Origin: CAIODY01 sp046051225
GTDB taxonomy: Bacteria > Bacteroidota > Bacteroidia > Chitinophagales > CAIODY01
Assembly: GCA_046051225.1 (NCBI GenBank)
Contig: JBJOOR010000005.1
Coordinates: forward strand, 1-64,000
Length of the DNA stretch: 64,000 bases
Direction: 5' to 3'
Positions 28,971-38,060 of the stretch are shown piece after piece. The notes beneath the pieces were generated by a model. The model did no database searches. It was not told where the DNA came from and was given only the letters and a program-made list of their open reading frames with translations. Both the position numbers and the translations under genes were made by a program. Within the stretch, counting starts at the first letter, position 1. Every line of letters starts with the position of its first letter.

Positions 28971-29702
28971 ATGATGATACGATTGGTAAAACAGATACCT
29001 AATTTGCTTACACTTACTAACCTTTTTTTGGGTTGTGTAGCCATTGTGCAAACTTTTGCTCAACGAACGCATATTGCTTGCCTATTAATATTTGCTGCTG
29101 CCCTGCTCGACTTTTTTGATGGGTTTATTGCCCGTGCTTTAGATGCCCAATCGGAAATGGGCAAACAATTAGATTCGTTGGCAGATTGTGTAACCTTTGG
29201 TGTGGCACCTGGTATGATTTTATATCAATTGTTAGCCAATTCTTTTGTAATAAAATCTGATGCCTTTGATACGCCTATTGCCTATTTTTTACCTGCTTTT
29301 TTGGTAAGTTGTATGGCGGCGTATCGCTTAGCCCGATTTAATATTGCCGAAGGCAAACCCGATAGATTTAATGGCATACCATCGCCTGCTATGGCATTGT
29401 TTGTGGCTTGTTTGCCTATGATTGTGTTTTATTCGGGGCATCAACGCATTAATAATTTTATTTTAAATAGCAATGTATTATATGGGTTGATTATCATGTT
29501 AAGTTATTTGATGGTAAGCAAGCATCATTTTTTTAAACTTACACCCAAAGCCATGAACACTAAAACTAATGCTATGAGATATGTATTAATTTTGATAGCT
29601 ATTGTATCTATTGTATGGTTAAAATGGGTGGCGGCGCTGGTTATTATGCCCTCTTATTTTATTTTAAGTACCATTGAGTTTAGTTTTTTTAATAAAGAGT
29701 AA
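28971..29702 (+). CDS. pssA: CDP-diacylglycerol-serine O-phosphatidyltransferase
   Basis: It makes phosphatidylserine from CDP-diacylglycerol and serine, the precursor of phosphatidylethanolamine, in the inner membrane. The CDP-alcohol phosphatidyltransferase motif D-G-x2-A-R-x8-G-x3-D-x3-D is intact: DGFIARALDAQSEMG followed by KQLDSLAD (about 49-72). About eight helices. Length 243 fits. The decarboxylase psd is not in the window. The serine substrate is inferred from the Bacteroidota family. Confidence 0.9.
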   Translation: MMIRLVKQIPNLLTLTNLFLGCVAIVQTFAQRTHIACLLIFAAALLDFFDGFIARALDAQSEMGKQLDSLADCVTFGVAPGMILYQLLANSFVIKSDAFDTPIAYFLPAFLVSCMAAYRLARFNIAEGKPDRFNGIPSPAMALFVACLPMIVFYSGHQRINNFILNSNVLYGLIIMLSYLMVSKHHFFKLTPKAMNTKTNAMRYVLILIAIVSIVWLKWVAALVIMPSYFILSTIEFSFFNKE

Positions 29703-29819
29703 TTAAGTGTATTCATTCGGCTTTATTTTTCATGCCATTTTTCTGCATTCGTATTAGTTGGCACTAAAAAGTGGTATTTTATTTAGCTACATCCTATCAA
29801 TTTTTTAAAAATATATGCT

Positions 29820-30863
29820 ATGCGCATTAACCATTGCCCACTTTTTGTTTGCATTATTTTATCTATAGCCATTATATCTTGCAAAAAGGATAAACCTTCG
29901 CAAGCTATTAGCAATCCTATCACAATAGCTGATAATGGGGTGTATGTTATCAACGAGGGCAATTTTCAATTTGGCAATTCATCTATTACTTATTATGATG
30001 CTAATGCCAAAGCTGTTACACCCGATTTGTTTTTGCCTGCCAATAATCGTCCGTTGGGTGATGTTTGCCAATCTATGAATCGGTTTAATAACAACTATTA
30101 TATCGTAGTGAATAATTCGGCTAAAATAGAAGTGGTAAATGCCAATACTTTTATTGCCATCGCCACCATTACAGGCTTCACATCGCCCCGATATATGCTT
30201 CCTATCAGCAATAATAAAGCTTATGTAACAGATTTGTATGCCAATAAAATTGCCATTATTGATTTGAATCTAAATGCTATTATAGGCAGCATACCCTGCC
30301 ATGGATGGACAGAAGATATGCTACTGGCTTATGGTAAAGTATTTGTTACCCATCCTACATCCAATACAATTGATGTAATCAACACCATTACCGACGCCAT
30401 TCAAGATAGCATCACCATTGGCTATGCATCTAATACCATAAAAGAAGATAAAAATGGCAAACTATGGGTATCATGTAGCGGCGATATGGCTAAAAACAAG
30501 CTAGCATCATTGCATCGCATCAATCCTATTACTGATAAAGTAGAACAATCATATACTTTTGCCAATGCCACCGATAAATGCTGGCGATTATGCTTTAATG
30601 CCACCAACGATACACTCTATTTTTTAAATAAAGATATATTTAGAATGAATATTCAATCCACATCGCTACCCATCACACCCTTTATTAGCCAACATACCAA
30701 TAATTTTTATGGTTTATCCATCCAACCATCTACCAACTATATATATATAGCCGATGCCATAGATTATACCCAAAAAGGCAATATATATATATATAACACT
30801 AATGCCACATTGCTCAATACCTTTAAAGTTGGCATTATACCCAGTAGCTTTTATTTTAAATAA
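29820..30863 (+). CDS. Beta-propeller lipoprotein (YncE/DUF5074-like)
   Basis: A lipoprotein: the signal ends IAIISC-KKDKPS with Cys at about residue 21. The rest is a repetitive propeller with YncE-type blades (NAKAVTPDLFLPANNRP, NKAYVTDLYANKIAIIDLNL, GKVFVTHPTSNTIDVI). The DUF5074-like family is often found beside outer-membrane receptors, but none is present here. It converges with the minus-strand T9SS gene, the stops being 10 bp apart. Poly-TA runs (TATATATA) occur near the 3' end. Ligand unknown. Confidence 0.78.
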   Translation: MRINHCPLFVCIILSIAIISCKKDKPSQAISNPITIADNGVYVINEGNFQFGNSSITYYDANAKAVTPDLFLPANNRPLGDVCQSMNRFNNNYYIVVNNSAKIEVVNANTFIAIATITGFTSPRYMLPISNNKAYVTDLYANKIAIIDLNLNAIIGSIPCHGWTEDMLLAYGKVFVTHPTSNTIDVINTITDAIQDSITIGYASNTIKEDKNGKLWVSCSGDMAKNKLASLHRINPITDKVEQSYTFANATDKCWRLCFNATNDTLYFLNKDIFRMNIQSTSLPITPFISQHTNNFYGLSIQPSTNYIYIADAIDYTQKGNIYIYNTNATLLNTFKVGIIPSSFYFK

Positions 30864-30873
30864 CTCTACCGCA

Positions 30874-32385
30874 TTATTGCACTTCCAACTTGCCGCTATG
30901 CCATTGGTTTGTAGCAGTATTATACATAGTATAAATAAATAAACCTTTTTCATGTAGGATAAAGGTATTGTTATAATTATTGTTTTCATATACTTGCTGC
31001 CCTAGTGTATTGTATAGTTTTATTTGTATATGGTTTATGGGTATTTGTAATACCTCACCCACACCATACAAGTTTTTTATTTTTAGTTCCTCTTCCTTTA
31101 CCTCTTCCACTCCCACATTACCACATGGGGCTATTGCTCCTAAAGCAAAATTGGGGGTATTGGGTAAGCCACTATCAACATAATGATAATGAGTTATAGA
31201 ATTTGTATATCCAAAATACAATTGCTTTTGAACAAAATTGCAAGCCATTCCAAACCCATCAGGGTTATTAATAACATGCATAAAATAATTGCTACCATAA
31301 CATCCAACATAAATTTTTCCGTCATTCCAATTTCTCATATGCCAAAAAATACTTGGAAAAGGCGTTTTTGAACTGTCCCATTTTGCAACTAAAATTTTAT
31401 TTGCCCATGGATTTGTTGACTGTAAATCTAATTGATACATTTTATCTCCTGTATGACCATATAAGTACCTATTGTTTGGAGAAATGCATACTGCTGCAAA
31501 AAAAATAGTATCGCTTACTGGTTGCGTTATTTTTTTATAATTAGATAAATTGCCTGTACATCTATCAAAATCTAATACATCTATTTGTCCAGGATATACA
31601 GCCAAAGAAGAATTAAAACAAAAATCAGTATAAGCTATCTTTGTTCCATCTTCAGATACATTACCCACACCCTGATACACGTAATTGATTAAATAAGGGC
31701 TGCCAATTGCTTGTGTTTGTATGGGGTTTATACCACTACTATCAATTAATATTTTATAATATATATTACTATGAAACTTACGAAACAATACCCACCAATC
31801 TTTACCATTGCCATGCCTTATGGCAAAGATATTCCCATCATCTAAACTATCTTGCTGCATCAACACACTATCTTTAAAAGTAACATCTCCCAATCCACCA
31901 TGTAAACTTCTATCTATTTCTAAACATCTAACTTGGCTTGGTATGTAGCTACTAGGTCCTTGTGGTCCATTTTGCTCATATTCAAAGTCAGCATAAAACA
32001 TAAATAATTTATTAGTATCAGCAGGGTTAGGAATAATAACTGCTCCTTTAATTAATGGGTTGCCATTACCATTTTGTATATATTGATTACCAAATGTACT
32101 ATGGTTAAAATTTGAACCATTCGGCATGGTATCACTATTTTTATCATATACCGTAAAACCATCACTCCAACATATTAATTTACCCTGCCTATCGCAAATT
32201 GAAGTTGATGTACTCCACAATGAATTTATATTCACTTGATTTGAATCAGGTATTCCAGTACCAGTTGAGAAATCTAAGCCTGTATGCCTCCCTAATACCC
32301 AATACTTATCGTTAAACTGTGAATAAGTAAGTGAAATAGAGCATACACAAAGGGTTATTAATAAAATTATTTTTTTATTCATCAC
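30874..32385 (-). CDS. Secreted WD40/PD40-like protein with a T9SS-type C-terminus
   Basis: A 503-residue exported protein. The signal peptide ends SLTYSQ-FND. The N-terminus (YWVLGRHTGLDFSTG) is typical of Bacteroidota propeller-like surface proteins that often carry gliding-type C-termini. The body has repeated W/G strands and an NNRYLYGHTGDKMYQLDL blade. The last 75 residues (IKLYNTLGQQVYENN, GLFIYTMYN, HSGKLEVQ) match a T9SS sorting domain but lack the YPNP opening motif. Start may be the second Met. Function unknown. Confidence 0.75.
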   Translation of the reverse strand: MMNKKIILLITLCVCSISLTYSQFNDKYWVLGRHTGLDFSTGTGIPDSNQVNINSLWSTSTSICDRQGKLICWSDGFTVYDKNSDTMPNGSNFNHSTFGNQYIQNGNGNPLIKGAVIIPNPADTNKLFMFYADFEYEQNGPQGPSSYIPSQVRCLEIDRSLHGGLGDVTFKDSVLMQQDSLDDGNIFAIRHGNGKDWWVLFRKFHSNIYYKILIDSSGINPIQTQAIGSPYLINYVYQGVGNVSEDGTKIAYTDFCFNSSLAVYPGQIDVLDFDRCTGNLSNYKKITQPVSDTIFFAAVCISPNNRYLYGHTGDKMYQLDLQSTNPWANKILVAKWDSSKTPFPSIFWHMRNWNDGKIYVGCYGSNYFMHVINNPDGFGMACNFVQKQLYFGYTNSITHYHYVDSGLPNTPNFALGAIAPCGNVGVEEVKEEELKIKNLYGVGEVLQIPINHIQIKLYNTLGQQVYENNNYNNTFILHEKGLFIYTMYNTATNQWHSGKLEVQ

Positions 32386-32431
32386 GTTGTTAAAATATAA
32401 AAGCGTTTAGATTAAATATCTAAAAGCCCCT

Positions 32432-32453
32432 GCTCGTCCTCCCTGTAGCCAAG
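32432..32453. repeat. Copy of a dispersed repeat (GCTCGTCCTC-type)
   Basis: GCTCGTCCTCCCTGTAGCCAAG here differs at only three positions from the reverse complement of 54438-54459. It lies in the 338-bp gap between the T9SS gene and rnpB, which also holds two TCCCGAA palindromes and no convincing gene. Confidence 0.5.
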
Positions 32454-32486
32454 CCTTATGTGTGGCTGAAGAGTATGTAATTAGTT

Positions 32487-32502
32487 TCCCGAATGTTTGG
32501 GA
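32487..32502. repeat. Palindrome-family copy TCCCGAATGTTTGGGA
   Basis: A near-palindrome, one G:T-type mismatch from perfect, sharing TCCCGAA..TT.GGGA with the perfect copy at 4574. It lies 54 bp from a third copy. Confidence 0.6.
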
Positions 32503-32555
32503 TGTTTCCAACAAATTTATTGTTTTCATTTTTAAAAGTTCAATTTATTTTTCCG

Positions 32556-32571
32556 TCCCGAATATTTGGGA
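32556..32571. repeat. Palindrome-family copy TCCCGAATATTTGGGA
   Basis: Second near-palindrome in the rnpB upstream gap, same arms as at 32487. An open frame of 68 codons across this region is not credible as a gene. Confidence 0.6.
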
Positions 32572-32711
32572 TTTCATTTGCATTCTAGTTGGATTGAAGC
32601 ATCGGAACGTGACTTTGAAAGTGTGGAATCCTTGTTTCGACAAATCAAAACGGTTTAAAAAAAGATAACAATCTATTCAAAAAAAAGTAATTTCCTTCGT
32701 TCCATAATCCC

Positions 32712-32719
32712 TATTTTTG
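32712..32719 (+). promoter_or_regulatory. -7 box TATTTTTG for rnpB
   Basis: A TAnnTTTG match ending 4 bases before the first base of the rnpB P1 helix, which is where transcription should begin. No clear -33 element. Confidence 0.55.
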
Positions 32720-32723
32720 CGTC

Positions 32724-33140
32724 AAACTGTTGGTGGTTCTATCGCCTTTTATGAAATAAGAAAGGGAGGAAAGTCTGGTCAGCAAAGGGTAACACACTTC
32801 CTAACGGGAAGGTATTCTGCAAAGAATAACAGAAAGTATTACAGAAAATAACTACTTTAATTTTTGCAAAAAAATGTATCTAAATGAAAATTTAGAGAGT
32901 AAAGTTGAAAACGTAGAGTAAGAGCCTACGACCTTATTGGGCAACCAATTTTGTGAATAAACCTTGTGTGCTGAAAGACCAAATATACCAACGCCATCAA
33001 GGCTACCCGTTTAAATTTTTAGCAATAAAAATGCGTTGGGTGGGTAGGTCGTAACAGGAACATTGCGAAATGTTTCGCAGATAAATGATAGAAGTTTTGG
33101 GCAACCAAAAAACAAAAGCCGGCTTATACACCAACAGTTT
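32724..33140 (+). ncRNA. rnpB: RNase P RNA (class A)
   Basis: This is the catalytic RNA of RNase P, which removes 5' leaders from tRNA precursors. The ends pair in a perfect 12-bp P1 helix (AAACTGTTGGTG with CACCAACAGTTT). Conserved blocks appear in the right order: GAGGAAAGTCTGGTC (CR-I, start of P4) near 32767, GAGTAAGAGCC (P10/P11 region) near 32918, AGATAAATGATAGAAG near 33079, and CGGCTTATA (CR-V) near 33120. The length, about 417 nt, is within the class A range. No intrinsic terminator is obvious after it; the MORN gene starts 34 bp downstream. Confidence 0.93.
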
Positions 33141-33174
33141 ATTTTAATACAAAAATTATAAAAACCATTACCAC

Positions 33175-33960
33175 ATGAAATTGAAACTATTAGCAGCATC
33201 ACTACTTTTGATAAGCAGCGCCCATGCCCAATCATCAACCACCATCACCCAGCAAGATTTAGTAAAAGCCACACAAATTAAACAACACATTACATCCAAT
33301 CTAAATAAACCTACAGCAGAAAAAAATGATACTACCATCACCAAAGATGCAACCGAAATAGGCACCAGCTATTATAAAATAACTGCATCAAATGGCACAT
33401 TACTAACCCAAGGTAAACTAATAAAAGGCAACCGAGAGGGCGTATGGCGCTTTTACTACGAACATGGCGCACCCCTAAAAATAGAAGAATACCATCACAA
33501 TAAAAGAAACGGAATGGCAGTAAGCTATGATAGAACAGGATTTGCCACAACAGATGAAACCTACAAAAACGATTTGTTAGATGGTATATCAATAAGGTTT
33601 ATAAATGGTGGCAAAATAAAATCGCAGATAAACTATAAAGCAGGAAAGGTAGATGGTAAAAAATTAATGAACTATGATGATGGCAGCGGCAAACAAGAAG
33701 AAAGCGAATGGCAAAATGGAAAGAAAAATGGCAGAACAAAATGGTATTATAGAAAAAACATAATAATGATGCAAGCCGATTATAAAGATGATATTTTAAA
33801 TGGCGAACAAATAACCTATAACGAAAAAGGAACAATGGTAAAAAAAGGAAATTATATAATGGGAAAAGAAGATGGCGAATGGATAGAATACGATAGCGAA
33901 ACAGGCGCAATCACTAAAACCACCCTATATAAAAATGGCGAATTGATAAGTACGAAATAA
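33175..33960 (+). CDS. Exported MORN-repeat (YwqK-like) protein
   Basis: A 261-residue protein with a signal peptide (about 1-19, ending AHA-QSS), then about seven MORN_2-type repeats (GKLIKGNREGVWRFYYEHG, EYHHNKRNGMAVSYDRTG, GKKNGRTKWYYRKN, GKEDGEWIEYDSETG). Members are often called YwqK-family antitoxins by homology, but no toxin gene adjoins it, so that label is not supported here. The repeats form a beta-sheet surface for binding. It ends 3 bp from the convergent GH20 gene. Confidence 0.85.
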   Translation: MKLKLLAASLLLISSAHAQSSTTITQQDLVKATQIKQHITSNLNKPTAEKNDTTITKDATEIGTSYYKITASNGTLLTQGKLIKGNREGVWRFYYEHGAPLKIEEYHHNKRNGMAVSYDRTGFATTDETYKNDLLDGISIRFINGGKIKSQINYKAGKVDGKKLMNYDDGSGKQEESEWQNGKKNGRTKWYYRKNIIMMQADYKDDILNGEQITYNEKGTMVKKGNYIMGKEDGEWIEYDSETGAITKTTLYKNGELISTK

Positions 33961-33963
33961 ACC

Positions 33964-36309
33964 TTATCGCACTTCAATTTCATCTACAAATAGCCAAGCT
34001 TTTTCGCCAGCACCAGGCTTGCCTGCTGCAATAGATTTTTTGCAATGTATCATCACTTTAATATACCTAGCCGTTACGCCTACAACTTTTATCTTAGCAG
34101 CATTCGTTTCGGTTAAAAACAATTCGTTTTGAGGAATGGCAGGAATAAAGCTCCACTCTTGCCTTTGCAACTTTGCACGATTATCATTTATCAATAAATG
34201 CGAATTATAGTAAGGCGCAAATTCAGCATTATCTAAACTATAACTGATGCCAACCGAATCGGGCAGATGAATCCAACTTGCATCATCCTGTAATAACCCA
34301 ATCTTAATTTTGCCAATTGGCTTTTCTTCACCCAAATCAATTAATGCTTCGCAATCAACGCCGCTAAAGCCCAACCATTCTTTGCTATACCAAGGTGTAA
34401 TACCTTTTATGCCATCAATCAATGTAAATGCACCACCATTATTATAGCGCTTATCGGGTTGCGTAGTTAGCACAATAGTTTTAGCCAAAGCCTTATGAGC
34501 CGTAATTTTTTGCTTCCACAATTCGCTTTTAATATTCAATTCTGCATTTTGATAATAAGCCTCAATAGTAGAATTTTTATTAACGATAATAGGCGATGCA
34601 TAATTGTTCCAACCACAGCTATCGCAGGTTTTGTATTTTATATAGCCATTAGCAAATGGTGGATGCAAAGTAATTTCAACAGATTTATTGTCGCCAAAAG
34701 GTTGTAGCGAAGCATCAATATCAAGCAAAGCTTTGCTATAATTTATGTTTTGATTATCCCACTTTTTAAATTGATGTAATAACCTATTCTGAAATAAATT
34801 AAAATTCTTATTTTCTTTTTTTGTCCATAATACTTCAGCAATAGCACTCATTCGGGGCAAAGCCATAAAAGTAAGTTTGTTATAATCGGCTATATATTCT
34901 GTCCATAAATTAGCTTGAGCACCCATAATATATTTTTGTTCATCCGCATTTAACGAGTCGGGGATTGGTTCATACGAATATACTTTTTGAACCGTAGTAT
35001 AACCACCAATAGCCAATGGCTGCGTAAGTGGCGAACCTTGATAATGATCAAAATAACAATGCGACCCAGGACACATTACCACTTTGTGTTTCATTCGTGC
35101 TGCGGCAATGCCTCCATCAGTGCCTCTCCAACTCATCACTGCTGCATTAGGCGCTAAGCCACCTTCTAATATTTCATCCCAGCCAATTATCTCTTTGCCA
35201 TTTGATGTTACAAAATTATCTATCTGTTTTATAAACCAACTTTGCAATTCATGCTCATCTTTTAATCCATATTTTTTAATATTGCTTTGGCAAACCGCAC
35301 AATTTTTCCAAGCCGCCTTTGGCACTTCATCGCCACCAATATGAATGTATTGCGATGGAAACATTTCCATTACTTCTTTCAATACATCTTTAATAAATTG
35401 TAGTGTTGAATCTTTCGTACAAAACACATTTTCGCTTACACCCCATTTGGTTAATACATCGCTAGGCAAACCACTACAGCTATATTGCGGATACGCTGCA
35501 ATAGCAGCTTGTGCATGTCCAGGCATTTCTATTTCGGGTACAACAGTAATGTGTCTATTATCAGCATACGATACAATTTCTTGAATATCTTTTTGGGTAT
35601 AAAATCCACCATAAGGCTTACCATCGCCCATGTATGGATTAAAATTTTTATCCACCATCGTTTCTTTTCTTTTGCTTCCTATAGAAGTTAATAAAGGATA
35701 TTTTTTTATTTCAATTCGCCAACCTTGGTCATCAGTTAAATGCCAGTGAAACACATTCATTTTATGATAGGCAAGTAAATCAATATATTTTTTCACTTCT
35801 TCTTTCGAAAAAAAATGTCGTGATACATCCAAATGCATTCCTCTCCATTCAAATCGTGGTTCATCAGTAATCATACAATAAGGCACCGATAAAATTGAAT
35901 CCGATTCTTTTGCGATAAGCTGCAACAAAGTTTGAATGCCATTAAAAATTCCATCTTTACCACTTCCCGAAATACTTATCATTCCTTTTGTAGCAAGCAA
36001 TACATAGCCACCATTCATTAAATGGTTGGCAGTATCCATAGTTAATCTAATAATACTTGGTTTATTCAAATTATACGAAACACCATGAACTATTTTTATA
36101 CCATATCGCTTTTTTAATTCATAAATAAAATATTGTTCATCATATAATTCAATATCAAGTGAAATAGCAAAAGTGTTTTTACTAATTTTAAAACTACCAT
36201 CAAATGTTTGAATTGAATTGGGTTGAGGAATAATATTAAATGATGATTGTGCATTAGCAAAAGAAACAATCATTATAAAAAGGAATACTGAAACAAATAT
36301 TTTTTTCAC
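33964..36309 (-). CDS. Exported beta-N-acetylhexosaminidase, GH20
   Basis: It hydrolyses terminal beta-linked GlcNAc/GalNAc by substrate-assisted catalysis. Signal peptide 1-20. The GH20b N-terminal alpha/beta domain spans about 22-150. The catalytic barrel starts WRGMHLDVSRHFF (155-167), with HWHLTDDQGWR (188-198) and the catalytic pair Asp327-Glu328 in HIGGDE. A C-terminal region (about 540-781) carries a chitobiase/Fn3-type segment and an F5/8-like beta-sandwich. Length 781. It has a divergent promoter shared with the sulfite dehydrogenase pair. It may act with the PNGase F-like enzyme at 38.4-40.1 kb on glycoprotein glycans. Confidence 0.94.
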   Translation of the reverse strand: MKKIFVSVFLFIMIVSFANAQSSFNIIPQPNSIQTFDGSFKISKNTFAISLDIELYDEQYFIYELKKRYGIKIVHGVSYNLNKPSIIRLTMDTANHLMNGGYVLLATKGMISISGSGKDGIFNGIQTLLQLIAKESDSILSVPYCMITDEPRFEWRGMHLDVSRHFFSKEEVKKYIDLLAYHKMNVFHWHLTDDQGWRIEIKKYPLLTSIGSKRKETMVDKNFNPYMGDGKPYGGFYTQKDIQEIVSYADNRHITVVPEIEMPGHAQAAIAAYPQYSCSGLPSDVLTKWGVSENVFCTKDSTLQFIKDVLKEVMEMFPSQYIHIGGDEVPKAAWKNCAVCQSNIKKYGLKDEHELQSWFIKQIDNFVTSNGKEIIGWDEILEGGLAPNAAVMSWRGTDGGIAAARMKHKVVMCPGSHCYFDHYQGSPLTQPLAIGGYTTVQKVYSYEPIPDSLNADEQKYIMGAQANLWTEYIADYNKLTFMALPRMSAIAEVLWTKKENKNFNLFQNRLLHQFKKWDNQNINYSKALLDIDASLQPFGDNKSVEITLHPPFANGYIKYKTCDSCGWNNYASPIIVNKNSTIEAYYQNAELNIKSELWKQKITAHKALAKTIVLTTQPDKRYNNGGAFTLIDGIKGITPWYSKEWLGFSGVDCEALIDLGEEKPIGKIKIGLLQDDASWIHLPDSVGISYSLDNAEFAPYYNSHLLINDNRAKLQRQEWSFIPAIPQNELFLTETNAAKIKVVGVTARYIKVMIHCKKSIAAGKPGAGEKAWLFVDEIEVR

Positions 36310-36334
36310 TAAGTAAAGATTTGAAAATGTTGAG

Positions 36335-36342
36335 CAAATATA
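36335..36342 (-). promoter_or_regulatory. -7 box for the GH20 gene
   Basis: Reverse strand TATATTTG (TAnnTTTG), 25 bases before the GH20 ATG. Confidence 0.45.
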
Positions 36343-36405
36343 ATAGCCTTTACCGTTATACCTATGCGATTTATTTTTTCAAAAAAAAATGTCATTGCAA
36401 AAAAC

Positions 36406-36413
36406 TATTTTTG
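36406..36413 (+). promoter_or_regulatory. -7 box for the sulfite dehydrogenase pair
   Basis: TATTTTTG, 18 bases before the ATG at 36432. It supports that start over the in-frame ATG at 36321, which lies upstream of the box. Confidence 0.5.
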
Positions 36414-36431
36414 TTTCAAACCAAATGCGTT

Positions 36432-37631
36432 ATGAAATTGCTTTTTCGTTTTCAAAAAATAATTTTTGTTTTCGTTTTTTCGGCATTGTTTTTTGCTTGC
36501 CAACAAAACGAAAATACGAATACAACCAATACCAAGTCATCACCCGAAATGGTGAAAGCCAATGGTAAAGCCGATTTGCTGTTGTTAACTGATAGACCAC
36601 CCAATTTAGAAACGCCCTTAAAATATTTTTTACAAGATTTTACACCCAACGATGTATTTTTTGTGCGTTGGCATTTAGCCAATTTGCCCGAAAAAATTGA
36701 TGCCGATACTTTTCGTTTGCGAATTGGCGGTGCTGTAAAAACACCACTCGAATTATCGTTGAACGATTTAAAAACAAAGTTCAAACCCTTTACCATTAAT
36801 GCTTTGTGCGCTTGCGCAGGCAATGCCCGAAGTTTTTTTAAACCTGCTGTGGCTGGTGCACAATGGAAAAATGGTGGCATGGGCAATGCCAAATGGAAAG
36901 GTGTAAAGTTGAAAGATATTTTAGCTATGGCAGGCGCAAAGCCCGATGCAGCCGATGTTTCGTTTAATGGATTAGATGCGCCGCCAATGCCAACTGTGGC
37001 AGATTTTGAAAAATCATTAGCATTAAATCATGCGATGGATGGTGAAGTGATGATTGCTTATGAAATGAATGACGAGCCAATTCCGCTGCTGAACGGCTTT
37101 CCGCTAAAATTAGTTGTACCAGGTTGGTACGCCAGTTATTGGGTGGGCATGTTGAGCAAGATAACGGTGCATACCGAAAAGTATGAAGGATACTGGATGA
37201 AGAAGGCTTATTTAGTGCCGAAGAATTCAGAAAATGGAAATGAAAAACACGATTCGTTGCCAAAAGAAATGAAACCGATTAGCAAGATGGATGTGCGTTC
37301 GATTTTTGTAACACCCGAACCCGATAGCATTTTGCAAAGTGGCAAAACTTATCACATTGTAGGCGTAGCAATGGATGGCGGCGATGGCATTGCAAAAGTG
37401 GAGATTAGTTTTGATAACGGAAAAACTTGGACAGCTACAAAATTGGATGTTGATTTTGGAAAGTATTCGTGGCGACATTGGATGATTGATTGGAAAGCAC
37501 CAGCCGCTGGAAAATATATGTTGAAAGTGAAAGCCACCAACAACGCTGGCAAAACACAACCCGAACATCAATGGAATAGAAGCGGTTATATGCGTAATGA
37601 AATTGAACAGTTGGAATTAATTGTGAAATAA
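36432..37631 (+). CDS. Molybdopterin-dependent sulfite dehydrogenase-like lipoprotein (SorA-like)
   Basis: A 399-residue oxidoreductase of the sulfite oxidase family, predicted to oxidise sulfite (or a related substrate) in the periplasm and pass electrons to the adjacent cytochrome. The start at 36432 gives a lipoprotein signal with lipobox LFFAC and Cys23. The molybdopterin fold spans about 55-285. The Mo-binding cysteine is expected at Cys128 in CAGNARS; the usual TLQCxGN is NALCACAGN here. The C-terminal Mo-co dimerisation domain (about 295-399) has VEISFDNGKTW. A cytochrome c gene follows 15 bp downstream. Membrane tethering by lipid is less usual than a soluble SorA. Substrate is inferred. 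Confidence 0.85.
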   Translation: MKLLFRFQKIIFVFVFSALFFACQQNENTNTTNTKSSPEMVKANGKADLLLLTDRPPNLETPLKYFLQDFTPNDVFFVRWHLANLPEKIDADTFRLRIGGAVKTPLELSLNDLKTKFKPFTINALCACAGNARSFFKPAVAGAQWKNGGMGNAKWKGVKLKDILAMAGAKPDAADVSFNGLDAPPMPTVADFEKSLALNHAMDGEVMIAYEMNDEPIPLLNGFPLKLVVPGWYASYWVGMLSKITVHTEKYEGYWMKKAYLVPKNSENGNEKHDSLPKEMKPISKMDVRSIFVTPEPDSILQSGKTYHIVGVAMDGGDGIAKVEISFDNGKTWTATKLDVDFGKYSWRHWMIDWKAPAAGKYMLKVKATNNAGKTQPEHQWNRSGYMRNEIEQLELIVK

Positions 37632-37646
37632 AATTTTTGAAGAAAA

Positions 37647-37979
37647 ATGAAAAATAATTTTGTGAAAATATTTTTTGGACTGTTGCTTTTTGTTGTGATT
37701 TTTTCGTGCAACGAAAATAAAACTGTTGAACAAAAACAGGAAGCCACACCATTAGAAAATGTGGTTACCAATCTACCCGATTCGAGCGGTTATCAAGTGT
37801 TTAAGAGTAATTGCATGATTTGTCATTCGTTGCGCTACATACAAATGCAACCCAACTTCCCTGAAAAAACTTGGGTAAAAATTGTAGATAAAATGCGTAA
37901 AAATTTCGGCGCACCCATCGATTCCATCAATGCAAAAATTATTGTAGATTATTTGGTGAAAATTAAGGGGAAGAAATAA
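37647..37979 (+). CDS. Monohaem cytochrome c lipoprotein (SorB-like subunit)
   Basis: A 110-residue electron acceptor. Its lipoprotein signal ends VVIFSC with Cys21. A single haem motif CMICH lies at 56-60, with Met67 or Met83 as candidate sixth ligand. It lies 15 bp after the molybdopterin enzyme, matching the SorAB arrangement in which the cytochrome receives electrons from the Mo centre. A bidirectional terminator follows at 38005. Confidence 0.87.
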   Translation: MKNNFVKIFFGLLLFVVIFSCNENKTVEQKQEATPLENVVTNLPDSSGYQVFKSNCMICHSLRYIQMQPNFPEKTWVKIVDKMRKNFGAPIDSINAKIIVDYLVKIKGKK

Positions 37980-38004
37980 AAAATGGTATTGTATTACATA
38001 AAAC

Positions 38005-38039
38005 AAAAAAGACATTTCCGATTAAGAAATGTCTTTTTT
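38005..38039. terminator. Bidirectional terminator between the cytochrome and cold shock genes
   Basis: AAAAAAGACATTTC, a 7-base loop, then GAAATGTCTTTTTT. The A and T flanks let it serve both converging genes, whose stops lie on either side. Confidence 0.9.
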
Positions 38040-38060
38040 GCAAAGAAAAAAATTTGTTGA

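Noticed and set aside
30720..30800. Regulatory TATATATA elements
   Set aside because: They lie within the end of the propeller lipoprotein coding frame (Ile/Tyr codons) and need no other explanation.
32462..32668. 68-codon frame upstream of rnpB
   Set aside because: It runs through two palindromic repeats, has no promoter or domain and ends in low-complexity sequence.
33175..33960. Antitoxin of a toxin-antitoxin pair
   Set aside because: The YwqK label comes from homology alone; the protein is exported and no toxin-like gene adjoins it.
36452..37571. Several reverse-strand frames of 99-146 codons
   Set aside because: They lie opposite the molybdopterin enzyme and arise from its codon pattern; none has a start context or recognisable domain.
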